64,000 nt of DNA from Sphaerosporella brunnea. Taxonomy: Eukaryota; Ascomycota; Pezizomycetes; Pezizales; Pyronemataceae. This document shows, in pieces, positions 22,025-33,156 of the stretch (within the stretch, counting starts at the first letter, position 1; each line of letters begins with the position of its first letter). The stretch is from assembly GCA_008704415.1 (NCBI GenBank), contig VXIS01000107.1, positions 1 through 64,000 on the forward strand. Reading direction: 5' to 3'. A program made the translations under genes and the position numbers. Below the pieces are notes generated by a model that worked only from the letters and a program-made list of their open reading frames with translations, had not been told where the DNA came from and ran no database searches.

Positions 22025-23658
22025 CTAAAAACCCCTCTCCGCCAGTTTATCTACTCCTCTCAGCCAAACCATCCACACTCGGTAGCAGAAAACTCACCCG
22101 TAATCTCCAAATAAAAAGCCAACGCATTAAACTTGCGTTTCCACCCCATCATCTGCCCCCACCCATACTCGATGCGATTGACCCAGTTGATAATTCCCAA
22201 ATGATTTACCCCAACGAGAGTACCCTCGTACGTGCCCCAATGGGCAGATTCTACAGATACCAACCCATCATTTGCGCCTTCTCGCTCGTGGATGACTCTA
22301 TGCGGGTAATGCCAGATTGAGTACACCGGCGGCGGGTGGCAGTAGGCGCCGTAGGAGTAATATCTGCCACTCAAACATCAGTGCGATTGCGGAGGAAAGT
22401 GGGGGGGGGGGGGAGATACGAGACCGAGGGGTCGTTCTCGATGGAGGGGTTGAAAATTTCTTTCATGTGCCTCGTAGTCAGCTGCGAGAATGCGCCCGTT
22501 TGGAAACCGAGCCTGTGGAGGGCGCCGTATATCCTTAGGAGAAACTGAGCTGAGATGGTTCAGCGTCTAGGGAGTGTATATGGGGTTTAGGCACCGCGTA
22601 CGCTCAATTTGGTCCAGCATGTAGTCTGCGAACGAGGAGCCTGGGAAATATTAGGAATTTAGGATCGAGTGAGGGACAGTGAAGGTCTGTTTTTTTTTTT
22701 ACGTGCCGTGGTGTGGAGTTGAAACTGTGGTCAGAGAGAGTATCTATGATGTGTGTGAGCACTGAATTGGATGAAGTGGGGTTGTGCGTTACTTTGAAAT
22801 CGTTGGGCTTGAGCTTGCTGATCATGTATCTTGCGTCGATACCACTGGAGTGATGTCAACACAGGCCCCGATTATACACTGCTGGAAGTCAAACTACCCC
22901 TACACATCCGGAAGAAGAAGAAGAAGCCACAGTCAACCCCCAAAACTTCCAGACTAAGGTAGCGAAGTATACCATGCTATGTCTATACCATTATCAGCTT
23001 CTTCGCCACCGTGAATATAAGTGAGGCATACCCAACCAAATTGACACTTCTTCCAACACCACCAGCTTTTCGTATGCCCTCAGCCAGTGCCTCAGCTCTC
23101 CTCTCAATAGTGGAAGTCGGCGGCACTGCCCCGCGTGAGTAAATACCTAACCAACGATACGCGGTGAAGGTACAGACCGGTAGAAACGATGACCTCGATG
23201 CCTCTGGCCTTGAGGTGGTCTTCTATACCACGCCAGTCTAGCACCGATCAATTATCCCTCATACCGGAACAATCCAGATGAGATGGGACACATACATTCA
23301 ATCCCCGGGATTAAATCACCGGCCAAACGCAGCTTATCAAAACCCATCAAGCCATGGCACTGGAGTTCGTCATCACTAACCATCACTCCATCACGACAAG
23401 ATTCTAGAACGTACTAGTACAATAGGATGTTTAGGTTTCCCTATGCATACTCTTTCAGCTCCCCTCAGAAACAGAAGAGTCAGGTAAGAATATACGGTAA
23501 GTTTCTCGTATCACGGCGAACTCATCCTCTAGCTCTTTGTCGAGCTGGCGCACGCGCGGGTCTTCAAAGGCTCTCCTTCTCGCCTCCTCATTAACTTTAG
23601 TGGAATAGACGCGCCAATGTATTCGAAATTTGCGTGGAGGCCGCAGGCGGGGAAGCAT
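22025..23658 (-). CDS. TGL2-like lipase (alpha/beta hydrolase), two apparent frame breaks
   Basis: Twelve exons can be traced: 23658-23496, 23440-23415, 23359-23296, 23237-23178, 23125-23032, 22982-22973, 22844-22793, 22743-22703, 22640-22595, 22533-22420, 22363-22098 and 22050-22025. Conserved blocks follow in order: FEDPRVRQLDKEL, KHPIVLCHGLMGFD, EDHLKARGIEVIVSTVPP, SVNLVG then HSM (lipase GxSxG serine), IDARYMISKLKP, LSLTTVSTPHHG, GFQTGAFSQLTTRHM, REGANDGLVSVESAHWGTY and RKFNALAFYLEIT. This is the fungal triacylglycerol lipase family near yeast Tgl2. The 10-nt microexon with the serine does not join in frame to the next exon, and exon 8 to 9 also breaks frame by one base. So it is either a pseudogene in early decay or carries sequence errors. 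All other joins are in frame. Confidence 0.75.
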
Positions 23659-24539
23659 TTTGACGTTTCGGGCTCAGGCGTTGGTACGTACGTCCGATGA
23701 TATCACAGGGCCAACTGAACGTGAAGGCTTGGCAGGAGTGATGATTCATGAGAGCGACTCTATCGGGCCAACCTGGTGGGGGTCTCGCCAAGTTATCAAA
23801 AGCTTTATGTGCGAGAGCGAGCCTGAGGGGAGTATGGCCACGGCTCTCCAGTTGTAACTTACTAGTACAGTACCGCCTTTTGACTTTATGGCTTCTACAA
23901 AACTCGAATTATGAGAACGACGTCTACTACGCCAATAGGCGACTTTCGATGAACACAACCTTGCCAACCACCAGGCCAACCCGCGTTGTTTAAGATCGAG
24001 TCGATATAGTACTATATATCGAGTTTGAAAACTACTGAACCATTCGGCATTCCACTGAACCATCAGCGAACCTGGAGGAGCCTGTGACGGTCACGTGCAT
24101 CAGAGGATGTCACTCGGCTTGCAAAGTCCACAATAGGGTTCGATTATCACTGTCATTTTTCGTAGGTGAAGTGTTCAAGACGGCGGGAGTAAGAACGCCG
24201 TATGGTTGACTTCCAAAGTATAACCATGTATAAATGCTTAATATGGCATGGAGCCTGAGGCGTCTCGGCGGCCGTGACAGAGCCATTGGCAATAAAACCA
24301 CTTCAGCCAGAAGGTCAAGAAGTGTGGGGCGGGCCATGTCTGGATTTCGAATGGCGTCTCCACGTCAGAACAGCTATAAAGTCCTCCTCATAGCAGTAAC
24401 TCAAACAACTCACTGGCAGACCCCGAATCTCAAAATATAGCGGCACTCTCAGGCTTTCTTACCCTACACAATTACGCTCTTCGATCTACCATGCCTCGCA
24501 CTCCGAATCCTGAAATTCTCCCCTTTTTGTTTCATCATA

Positions 24540-24870
24540 ATGTATTCAGCCGCGTGCAGCAATGACATATAGAGGAGATATGCTACCCCTAGACCTAGGC
24601 CTACTATTGGCCCTCTCTCTCATGGAAAGAAAAACCAAGAAAATCGCAACTGGTAATAGGACAGACTGTGAAGAACTAAGGAAAAAGAGCGGTCCTTCGT
24701 TCACTCGCCCGTGCCAAGCGCCCGCTGCTCCTCATCCTTCTCTTTCTCCTTCTTTCTCCTTCTTCTTCCCCCCCTACCCGGGGGGTTGCGTGTCTTGTGT
24801 GGCTTGGTGTCGGCCGCTCCTCCGCCTATGTAGACGTTGAAGCTCCGCCTCAGTTTTGCCTCCCCCAGTA
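24540..24870 (-). repeat. Diverged repeat, inverted partner of 25390-25580
   Basis: The stretch GTGTCTTGTGTGGCTTGGTG near 24790, and TATAGAGGAGA...CTACCC near 24570, match the reverse complement of blocks at 25400-25560 in the same order. The two copies are perhaps 70-80% alike with indels. They look like relics of one transposable-element 3' region. Confidence 0.5.
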
Positions 24871-25389
24871 GTATGTATATACCCACAAGTTGATTCATGG
24901 CTCTTCTATGTCCATGTTACTATTAATATGTGCGTATTGGTGAGGCCCCACGCTGAGCCCAAGAGTTGGAACCAGCTGCAAGATAACCCTACAATTTAAA
25001 GCTCCTTGTGGTTGAGGAGGAATATGAAGATAATGAAGAGGAACAGGCCTAAATAGGGTACGTGAGGGAAGTACATAAGACAGGTGGCACGAAAGCGAAA
25101 GGCGAGGGAGCACCAGCACCAGATGCCATGTAGTTGCGAAAACTCAAAAACAAGCCCATCCTCAGTTTAGTTTTGCTCTTACTTTGGTTTTTATTTCGAA
25201 ATGTACCGGTCTTAAAAAACACGAACCGACCCCTAGTCCACAAAGAAATTGAAGGAAGCACTGTTTATCACGCATGAACATAAGGGTGATGGAAGCAGGT
25301 CGAGAGAAAGAAGCCCAGGCAGCCCTCGGGCCGTGAAGCGACACAGTCAACCCGGGGAAGTGCGCCTTCCTGGCCTAAGTGGCTCGGGG

Positions 25390-25580
25390 CGGAGGTGTGA
25401 GCACCAACGTCTTCATAGGCGGCGCCGCTGACACCAAGCCGCACAAGGCACGCAAACCCAGGGATTTTCTTTCCTTGAGAGGCCGCAGGCCCCACATTTG
25501 GACTCTGAGCCTAGGGTAGCGCAGTCTCTCTCCTCTATATATGCCATGGCCGCGGCAGAATGCAATACGATTAAACAAAC
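25390..25580 (+). repeat. Diverged repeat with LINE-like 3' end
   Basis: It ends with CCATGGCCGCGGCAGAATGC and an A-rich GATTAAACAAACAA. This resembles the 3' end of the LINE copies at 18.1 and 19.4 kb (CATGGCCGCAAGCGGCCGAA...GATTAAAACAAA). It is inverted relative to 24540-24870. Probably a relic of a related LINE subfamily. Confidence 0.5.
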
Positions 25581-25787
25581 AAGGGTATCAGATTTTTTAC
25601 GGTCAATATCAAAACAGTCCACCGAAAAAAATTGGGCGGAACAATTGCTGTAGCGCAAGGAAGCTCCCATGCAGTTTGCTAGGACCGCTTTTAATCTGAT
25701 TCTGAACGCCTAAAAAATTACAAACAAAACCATGGCATCAGCAACCCGTATTCATCGCTCGTGAACCCGCATCGTGAACGGCGACAT

Positions 25788-26706
25788 CTACCTCCTCTTG
25801 TTTCCCAGGACGCCTCCAAGCCGGTTCTTGATTCTTCTCCTGCCGGCATTTGATGGCCAACCGGCACCGCCCGCTTCGCCGAATGATCCGTCATCTATGT
25901 CCATGTCGTCGTCATCGGCAAGATACCGTCCATCCTCAGCGCTCTCCGAGATGACTCTCTTGCCTTTTCCTCCTCCCTTGAAGATCCCCAGCTCTCCCTT
26001 CTTTGCTGTCAAGAGCCTCTCGTACTCCTCGGCCTCTTTCTTCTTCTGCACTGCCTCCCGGTGAACAGTCTTCATCTGGTCGTCGATGTCCGCAAGCACA
26101 TCCTCGCACTGTTGACTCCAGGCGTTGAGCGTGGCGATAATATCCGCGATCTCGGACGGGGCAACATCGCGACCGGCGGTAGACGAGACTTCAACGAGCT
26201 GGGACGCGGTGTCGAGCTTGGCATGTAGCAGCCCCGCGTATATAGCGGAGATAACGAGGTCTTCGAGCAGACGGACACTGGGGAGTTCTAGCGACTGAAG
26301 GAGGGAGGGGTAGGTGAGATATTCCGCGCCTCGAGAGGCAAGGGTAATCAACGAAAGCTGCTTTAGCTTTTCCAGCTGTTTCTCGCTGAGCGGTGGAAGG
26401 TTCGCCTCGTTGGCTGCAAACCGCCATTGTTAGCGAGCTGTGCACAGGGCGCGGTGGTTGCAGAAGCGCACCTCTGTAGTCTGACAAGCTTCCGTAGGCA
26501 AAGATCTTGAGAAGCTCGAGATATTTGTTTCCATCCGGAGAGGCTGAAAGAGCTTGTATGTTGGGACACTCTAAGAGTTCTGAAAAGACGAAGCAGCCGG
26601 ACGCTTGAGTGGCTTGAACAACCAAATCGGCGGCAGCACGGCCTGTGGCACTCTTTGCGAGAAGGATAAACGGCTGTAGGGCTGTAAGATACTTCTGGTC
26701 GGCCAT
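25788..26706 (-). CDS. CSN7: COP9 signalosome subunit 7
   Basis: Exons 26706-26472 and 26413-25788 give 286 aa; the 58-nt intron joins YGSLSDYR to ANEANLPPL. The PCI region runs from about residue 40 to 170 (YLELLKIFAYGSLSDYR, LSEKQLEKLKQLSLITLASR, LPSVRLLEDLVISAIYAGLL). It is followed by a coiled segment and a C-terminal acidic then basic tail (DDDDMDIDD, ending GRRRIKNRLGGVLGNKRR). This matches CSN7/CsnG. The complex removes NEDD8 from cullins and controls development and light response in filamentous fungi. Start codons of this gene and MST1 are 217 bp apart. Confidence 0.92.
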
Positions 26707-26923
26707 GGTGAAGTATATGGGTTGGTGGTTGCCGTGGATGAGGACGGGATGGTGCGGGAGCTTGAGGCTGACGCGGGGAGGTTACACGAGAGCAGAGCCA
26801 CGCGCTTCTTATCTTATCAGATACTAGCATAACTAGACTGTGATCAACCCTTGTCCACAACAAAATGGGCAGCTTTCGACTTCCTGCCTTCCATGCGATT
26901 CCTCAATTCCACGTTCGACCTCA
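26707..26923. promoter_or_regulatory. Shared divergent promoter of CSN7 and MST1
   Basis: 217 bp lie between the two start codons. It must contain both promoters. No specific site was identified. Confidence 0.55.
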
Positions 26924-28562
26924 ATGCGCCTATCGCTTTACTCCCGCTTGCTGCGTCGGTCAATAAGGCCTTCCTCAACAACATTCCGACCATTGAGCAG
27001 ACATGTACCCGGCCAGATACGCAGTTGTGGCTCATGTGCTCCGGCGGATCCAGCACCTCCGGTGTCATCCAAAGAGCCGGGTTTGAGTGCAGCAAATCTA
27101 CAGCCGGACCATCGCACAATAGCCACAGCCCAGCAGCTTCTCACAAACTCTATCTATTCTCCCGGATCCCCACTTTTCCTCCCGCACGGCACCCGCATCT
27201 ACAACAAGCTCGTCGAGTTTCTGCGGTCACAATATGCGTTACACGGCTTCCAAGAAGTCTTGTCACCCAATATATACAAACGCACGTTGTGGGAAACATC
27301 CGGACATTGGGAAAACTACAAGGAAGATATGTTTGAGGTAACAGGCAGGGGGGCGGAAGGTGTGAAAGATGGGGGAGTGGTAGGCGGACAGGAGGAGTAC
27401 GGGTTGAAGCCCATGAACTGTCCTGGACACTGTCTCATGTTCAAGGCAACCGGCGGGGGGAGGAGCCTGCGGGGGTTACCAGTGAGATATGCAGATTTTT
27501 CACCTCTTCATCGGTAGGTAGTACTGAATGGTGTTTTCCCGAAAAACTCTTATCCGGCTGCAGCAACGGGCCGTGCTGATGACCCTGACCTTGCTCAGGA
27601 ACGAAAACTCCGGATCATTGAGCGGACTTACTCGGGTTCGGAGGTTTCACCAAGACGATGGACACATATTTTGCCGACCCATACAAATAGCGCAAGAAAT
27701 CTCGTCGACCCTGCAATTTATTGAAACTGCCTACCGAGTCTTCCATTTACCAACCCCTGAGCTCGTGCTCTCGACTAGGCCCGATAACTACATTGGGGAT
27801 TTGGAGGAATGGAATCGGGCTGAGGCAGCACTCAAGCAGGTGCTGGATGCTTCAGGGCAGCCCTGGACGCTGAATGAAGGCGATGGTGCTTTCTACGGTC
27901 CCAAGATTGACATCATGATCGAGGACTCGGACGGGAAAAAGCACCAGACCGCAACGGTTCAGCTCGATTTCCAACTTCCGCGCCGCTTCGGGCTCGAATA
28001 TACGGCACCAGCGCCCGCGAGCGAGCAGAAGGGCATCATATCTGAGGACCCGGTCGAATTGAGTGAGTCCGGCCCCGTAACGCCTGTTATCATCCACCGG
28101 GCCGTCATGGGATCCTTGGAACGGTTTATGGCTCTGCTTATTGAGCATTACAATGGCAGATGGCCTTTCTGGCTGTCCCCTCGTCAAGCCATCGTGATCC
28201 CGGTTGCGATGACGGACGAGGTTGTTTCCTACGCACAAGCCGCTCAAGAGACAATTTCTGGTGTTGTCGAAAAGGATAAGAACCGGCCCTTGCCCATGAG
28301 CAAACGCACATTCCACGTCGATATCGACTTGAGCACAAACTCTCTGTCCAAGAAAATCAGAGCGGCCAAGACCAGCAAGTACAACCACATCTTAGTGGTC
28401 GGCGAGCGAGATGTCAGGGCAGGCACTGTCAGTGTCAATACCGCCCCGGTTCCAAGCTACGTCAAACAAGTTGAGGGAGCAGCCGTCAAGACTAAACCCG
28501 TCGAAATGACGCCAGCGGAGGTGTACAAACACTTTGTTGAGTTGGAGGATCGGTATGCGTGA
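26924..28562 (+). CDS. MST1: Mitochondrial threonyl-tRNA synthetase
   Basis: Exons 26924-27513 and 27599-28562 give 517 aa with an 85-nt intron that joins DFSPLHR to NENSGSLSGL. An Arg/Ser-rich N-terminus (MRLSLYSRLLRRSIRPSS) fits a mitochondrial presequence. Class II synthetase motifs are clear: motif 1 region VLSPNIYKRTLWETSGHW, then LKPMNCPGHCLMF, motif 2 LTRVRRFHQDDGHIFC, GDGAFYGPKIDI, and motif 3 HRAVMGSLERFMALLIEH. An anticodon-binding domain follows (SPRQAIVIPVAM...ILVVGERD). It lacks the editing and TGS domains of the cytosolic enzyme, as expected for Mst1. A short Gly-rich insert after MFEVTG is unusual. Confidence 0.94.
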
Positions 28563-29255
28563 TATACGCACCGGGGGGGACTTCTTCAAACGGCAGGTTT
28601 GCGGCTGATGAAACAGGTGATTGATATTGAATGCGTGACGACACTGCAGAGGGCGAGGATAGAGAAAAATTTTCGTGGATCCATTTTGGCACCTGTAACT
28701 GAGAAAGGTGGGAGATATCCGAACCTCACGAATTGACAGGGAGGTCCGTTGAGGTTTTTATATCGGCTTTTATCTAGCATACCCCCTTCCTGGGTCAGAC
28801 TTTCTGCCCCTGGTCGCAAGTGATGGACTGTGATGAAACTCGCACTCTCGACCTCGCCCCTCGACCTATCCCCCCCAGTGTCAAAGGCCCAATCAGTTGG
28901 CCTTGTCGGGCTTTAGTTAGCTTTGTTTACGTTTTGCTCGAATCGGTATAGCCTGCTGCACTTCCTTGGTTCTGCAGTTCGGCAAAACCCTTTGGGTAAA
29001 GCGTCTCTTAGTCGATTGTGGCTGGAAGCCTCGTTGCTGTGGTTACAGCGCGCACTTATTTTACAGAACCTCTCTAACGCGCGGCGCGGGAAGTGACAAT
29101 AGGACGACGACATAAAAGTCCGAGATACCAGGGTGCTGCGGTGTCTGGTCGACGGGAAAACACCGAGGAGATCTGTGACATCACTAGTGAGACTCCCGGA
29201 GATCTGTGAGATCGGAGACAGGATGCCTGCCGGCCATACGCATAATAACTTGTAC

Positions 29256-29408
29256 TACAGTCTCTATAAGAATACGGGACCCTGGGGCGTATTCTTATGA
29301 AATTCTTATAGACAGAGTGGCTTGTCTCATACAAACTCGGGACCGGTCACGCGTATTCTTATAGGGAGATTATTTTTATGTATAACATTCTTATACAGGA
29401 GAGTCGAC
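29256..29408. mobile_element. Pogo-like MITE relic (TATAAGAATA ends)
   Basis: The right end, read on the minus strand, is GTCGACTCTCCTGTATAAGA, the shape of a Pogo-type terminal repeat. The left end ACAGTCTCTATAAGAATACG is a shortened version of it. Internal repeats of CGTATTCTTATA in both orientations fill the 150 bp. A similar end occurs at 41949. Confidence 0.5.
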
Positions 29409-29923
29409 GCTTAATCACTTTGCGAGGTCACCATGGGGACGGTAGATAGCCGAAAAGTCGGGGAAGTTTGACCCCGGAGGCGGGTATTCTAGATAAAAAC
29501 CGTTTTTATATTTGGTGATCAACTAGGTGATAACTGGCAAATGGTTGATCCCTACTCATTCGAGGCTGGTTGTATCGCCACAGAGTTCCGGCAGCTTCAG
29601 CCGTTACATAGAGCACGCTCTTGGTGGACCCGAGACATGTGGAAGGGCAGATATCGATGTTTGCATCGGAGAGAACCCCTGGTTATCTTCGCGTGAAGGA
29701 CCGCAGCGAGAAAGGGAATGTCGGAGGATGGGCTCGTCTAGGCCATCTATGCTATCCATCCGGTTATCGACTGCAGAGTCTCTGTGCTCGTCCTGTTATA
29801 TGAATAAGAAAGTGGAGTGGGCTGGACCACTCGTGAGCCGCGAGCGCAACGCCGGGTTTGAGGTCGCTGTTGCTGGCTCTTTGCGGGACTGGGGAGGGAG
29901 TTGCCGCGCTGCATACACACATC

Positions 29924-30195
29924 AGGGGTAATCACGGTGGGGCTTCTGCTGGTTGGACGTTTTTCAACCCGCTTGAAGTCGCTCTTTTGGGTTTAACGGC
30001 GGGTTGAAGTCTGGGACCGAAGCACGCTGGAAGTCCCACCAAAAACCAGGGTGTTTGGCCAGCAGAACCTCAGCGTTTGAGGAGTCGTTCAGCGGGTTCC
30101 TCAAGCTTTCAACCGGCACGCAGCCTTCTCATTGGCTGCCTGCACTCGCACTATGTTCTTCAACGGTCTTCAACCCACCTTGATTACCCCTATTG
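29924..30195. mobile_element. MITE, copy 1 of the GGGGTAATCAAGGT family
   Basis: The ends GGGGTAATCACGGTGGG and CCCACCTTGATTACCCC are inverted repeats. The right 90 bp share a block identical over about 40 bp (CCTCAAGCTTTCAACCGGCA...) with the element at 46199-46427. The flank is CA on the left and TA on the right. No coding capacity. Confidence 0.7.
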
Positions 30196-31163
30196 CTTGG
30201 ACCAGCGCTGGAGTCTACATACAGCGGCATCACATGTGTTTCCTCGGCTGGCCTGTGGCTGGAAGTGCGATTCGCAATGGGGTGCCTACAAGCAGAGAAA
30301 TTCGATCGCGGTGGCCGAAAGCAGTGGAGGAAGTCGCAATATGTACCACCCAGCATCTACCCATCATCAGGTGAGCCAACACCGCTGGCAGTCGCGTGTT
30401 GGCGTCCGCCGCCGATTCCCGAAGCGCAACCAGCGGAAGAGCCGCCGCTTAACCCAGCCCCGCGCCACCTCCCCCATCTCTCACGCGCATTCTGACCCTC
30501 CCCGCCCCGCCCCACCCGCTTCGCTGCCCGCCCAACCCGTCAACGCCTGGAGCAGCATCGTGAACGATCCTCCGCAACCCGCAACCACAGCCCGCTGTTT
30601 TCCACCACCGACTCGACCCCCCTCTCCCCGCGTCATCTAGATCTGTCTCTGCCCGCTCTGCCCCAGATTCAACCCCGCTAGTTGTGCACACTGCAAATCC
30701 AACCCTACAATCTTCCTACCCTCGGCCGTTCGGCCCAGTTCTCTGGGATAGTCGATCGTACCACCACCATCGAAAGGCGGACTGAACAACTCTATCCGGA
30801 CAACGACACTTGCTACTTCTCTTTTTCCCTCATAATCGTGGTCCGCTGCTTTCCCCGTAGTGCCGGCGGATCTATCCGCGTTTCTAGAGAAACCTAGCAA
30901 ACCCCAATAGTTTACCGTGATCCTGACAAACGGCGGCTGCGGCAACACTATCATTTCTTCTGCAAGCTTGAGCTCGGGGTCACGTTCGTTCCTGTTGACC
31001 CACGGATTCATCTCGGCACGAACGTTTCGATACCCATCCCAGCGAGCCTGTCCGGACGGGGCACACCCCGCGGGCTTTCGGCTCCTCTGGCTTACGCCCA
31101 AGGCTCCTTGTGCGCGCCGAGGGGGACCCTGAATTGACCTCACATCCATGGGAAGCACCGGGC

Positions 31164-31171
31164 TATATAAA
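31164..31171 (+). promoter_or_regulatory. TATA-like box before the bHLH gene
   Basis: TATATAAA lies only about 10 nt before the chosen start codon at 31182. If it is the working TATA box, transcription would start inside the predicted coding region. Confidence 0.3.
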
Positions 31172-31181
31172 CACTGCGACG

Positions 31182-32003
31182 ATGGACGGAAATAATAATC
31201 ACCAGCAGCAACAACAACAGCTTCAAGAGCGCGCTACAGCGTCCACCGCATCTGCGAATCCTCCTCTACGACCTCCTTCTACATCGTTACCAGAAGGCAC
31301 CACCGAGTCACCGTCGTCACGGGAGCCACCCACCTCCGCCGCCGCCTCCAATCAAGATTTCTTCCAACTGAACAACTGGTCTCTACCATCTGCCAGCGCT
31401 TCTCTATCGCCTGATAGTGGCAACGGGGAACATCCAGACGCACCTCAGCCCAAAGACGTCGTACCACCCTCACAGGTAGACCATCTAGAACAGCCCACAC
31501 CTGGCCCCACGCCCGGAAAACGAAAGCGTCCCTCTATCACCACCGAAGCCACTGCACCCTCAGACAGTCCAAATCCCACCGCCAGCGAACAGTCCCCGCA
31601 GACAGCACCAAAGAAACCACGGCGTGGTAAAGCGGCAGGCAAAGGGCGCAACAACTCAATTGCAGGTGAAGAGAAAGAAAGCATCATGTCGGCCGAACGT
31701 CCCCGTCTCTCCGAGCAGGAGAAGAAGAACAACCACATTGCTTCTGAACAGAAGCGGAGGATGGCTATCCGCGAGGGCTTCGATCGTCTCACCGAGATTG
31801 TTCCCGGGCTCGAGGGCCAGGGGAGGAGCGAGAGTGTTGTCTTGAGGAAGTGTAGGTCACCTTTAACCCAGCAAGGATGGCATGGTTTTTGGTGCTGACA
31901 GACGTTAGCGGTGGACCATATGCGCGAAGTTCTGCAGGAGAGGCAGGAGTTGATTGAGCGCATTCAAGCCTTGGGCGGCGAGATTCCTCCGGAGCTGCAA
32001 TAA
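31182..32003 (+). CDS. INO4-like bHLH transcription factor
   Basis: Exons 31182-31851 and 31909-32003 give 254 aa; the intron is 57 nt (GTAGGT...GTTAG). A Gln-, Pro- and Ser-rich N-terminal half leads to a basic stretch (KKPRRGKAAGKGR), then a bHLH at about residues 178-240. Its basic region is NNHIASEQKRR, with the H/E/R pattern that reads E-box half-sites, followed by EGFDRLTEIVPGL, a loop, and SVVLRKSVDHMREVLQERQ. This arrangement at the C-terminus is that of the fungal Ino4-type factors that pair with another bHLH and act on lipid or other metabolic genes. The target here is inferred, not seen. The start could be an upstream Met at 31110 or further in. Confidence 0.82.
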
Positions 32004-33156
32004 TGTTCTCCACACCTCGGTGTGGAACAATGGAGGTTCCCGTACGAGTACGGGCGATGCAGTTAGCGTTCAAAACTAAAATGGGCGGAATGGAATGGGA
32101 GTTTGAGCGCTTGGATGTGATAACCTTTCTTTTCTTTTTTTGTTTAATTCACGGCGTACTCTGGATATCGTGTTGTGGGATTTTACTTTGTTCACTTGGG
32201 AAAAGTTCTCATGTCTCTCTTCTTACTTGAACTCTTTTCTTTCCTTTTTTACTACTACATATAGTGTATTTGTACCGACTATTTTAGAGGGATGCCGAAG
32301 ATGAATAAGTACTTGTATGAGGTATGTACCTACCTACTTAGGTATGTATTGACATCAAACATTGGAAAATCTTCATTCGTTGATTTGGCATGTGAATAAA
32401 TCCGGTCGCGGTATTGTTGGGGAACGCCGGAAGGGGTTCCTGCTGTGCTCCAGGGGATGCTGATCTCCCTGAAACTCCGGGTTTCTAGAACAAACTTTTT
32501 TTTTTTTTTTCCCCTGATATCTACGATACCCGCCAAAAGCGAGTTTTTTTTTTTTGTTTTTTTTTTTTTTAATCTACCCACACGCGCGCACAACAACGCG
32601 CGCAGAGATTTTTCTTAATTTTTTTTTTCTTTTTCCCGGGTGGAGAAGGATTGTGGTCTTGTTGTTGTCGTTGTGTGTAATGTGTTAATTTTTTTTTTTA
32701 ATTTTTTTTAATTTTTTTTTTCACGTTGCGGTGATAAAATAATCGATCGAGCAAAGTGCAGAGCGCGGACGATTTTCGTCGTAAAAAATCAATCGGGCTG
32801 TCTACAATCGCTCGTGCTGGGGGGGGGGGGGGGTTCTTTTTTATTTTATTTTATTTTATTTTTACTCTCTCTCCCTGGTTTTTTTTGTATCGCACCATAT
32901 CTTGTTTGTGTGTTGTTGCGTCGTTGTGTCTGAAACGTGGGGGTAGATTAAAACACAACTCGCTTCTGGCGGGCATTGTTGACCTTTGCTCTATGTTATG
33001 TTCGGAGGAGCTATTCAGCTATTCAGATGAAAGTATATGCGCGGTAAAACAGTGGTGCTGTGATTAAACACGTTGATATTTGTATCTACTCTGTATGGAT
33101 CGCAATCTATCGTCCCGTTTCCGTAGTACTCCGCAGGTATGATAGTACACCTCTTA
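32004..33156. other. Convergent spacer with long homopolymer tracts
   Basis: T-rich DNA with poly-T at 32497-32510, 32550-32570 and 32690-32720, a G run at 32820-32834, and TTTTA repeats near 32838-32862. It holds the 3' ends of two convergent genes. No gene seen. Confidence 0.6.

Larger units (their letters stand above)
23659..25787. other. Intergenic region with an inverted pair of decayed repeats
   Basis: No gene is recognised between the lipase start and the CSN7 stop. The notable content is two related repeat fragments in opposite orientation (24540-24870 and 25390-25580). Confidence 0.5.
28563..31181. other. Long intergenic spacer with MITEs
   Basis: 2.6 kb without a recognised gene. 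It contains two small DNA-element relics (29256-29408 and 29924-30195). The last kilobase is a C-rich leader-like region before the bHLH gene. A 134-codon plus frame at 29527-29931 shows no family features. Confidence 0.5.

Noticed and set aside
24110..24160. tRNA-like GGGTTCGATTATC
   Set aside because: The T-loop-like string has no matching acceptor, D or anticodon arms around it.
30077..30640. 187-codon plus frame before the bHLH gene
   Set aside because: Its first part is the MITE at 29924-30195 and the rest is Pro/Ser-rich leader DNA.
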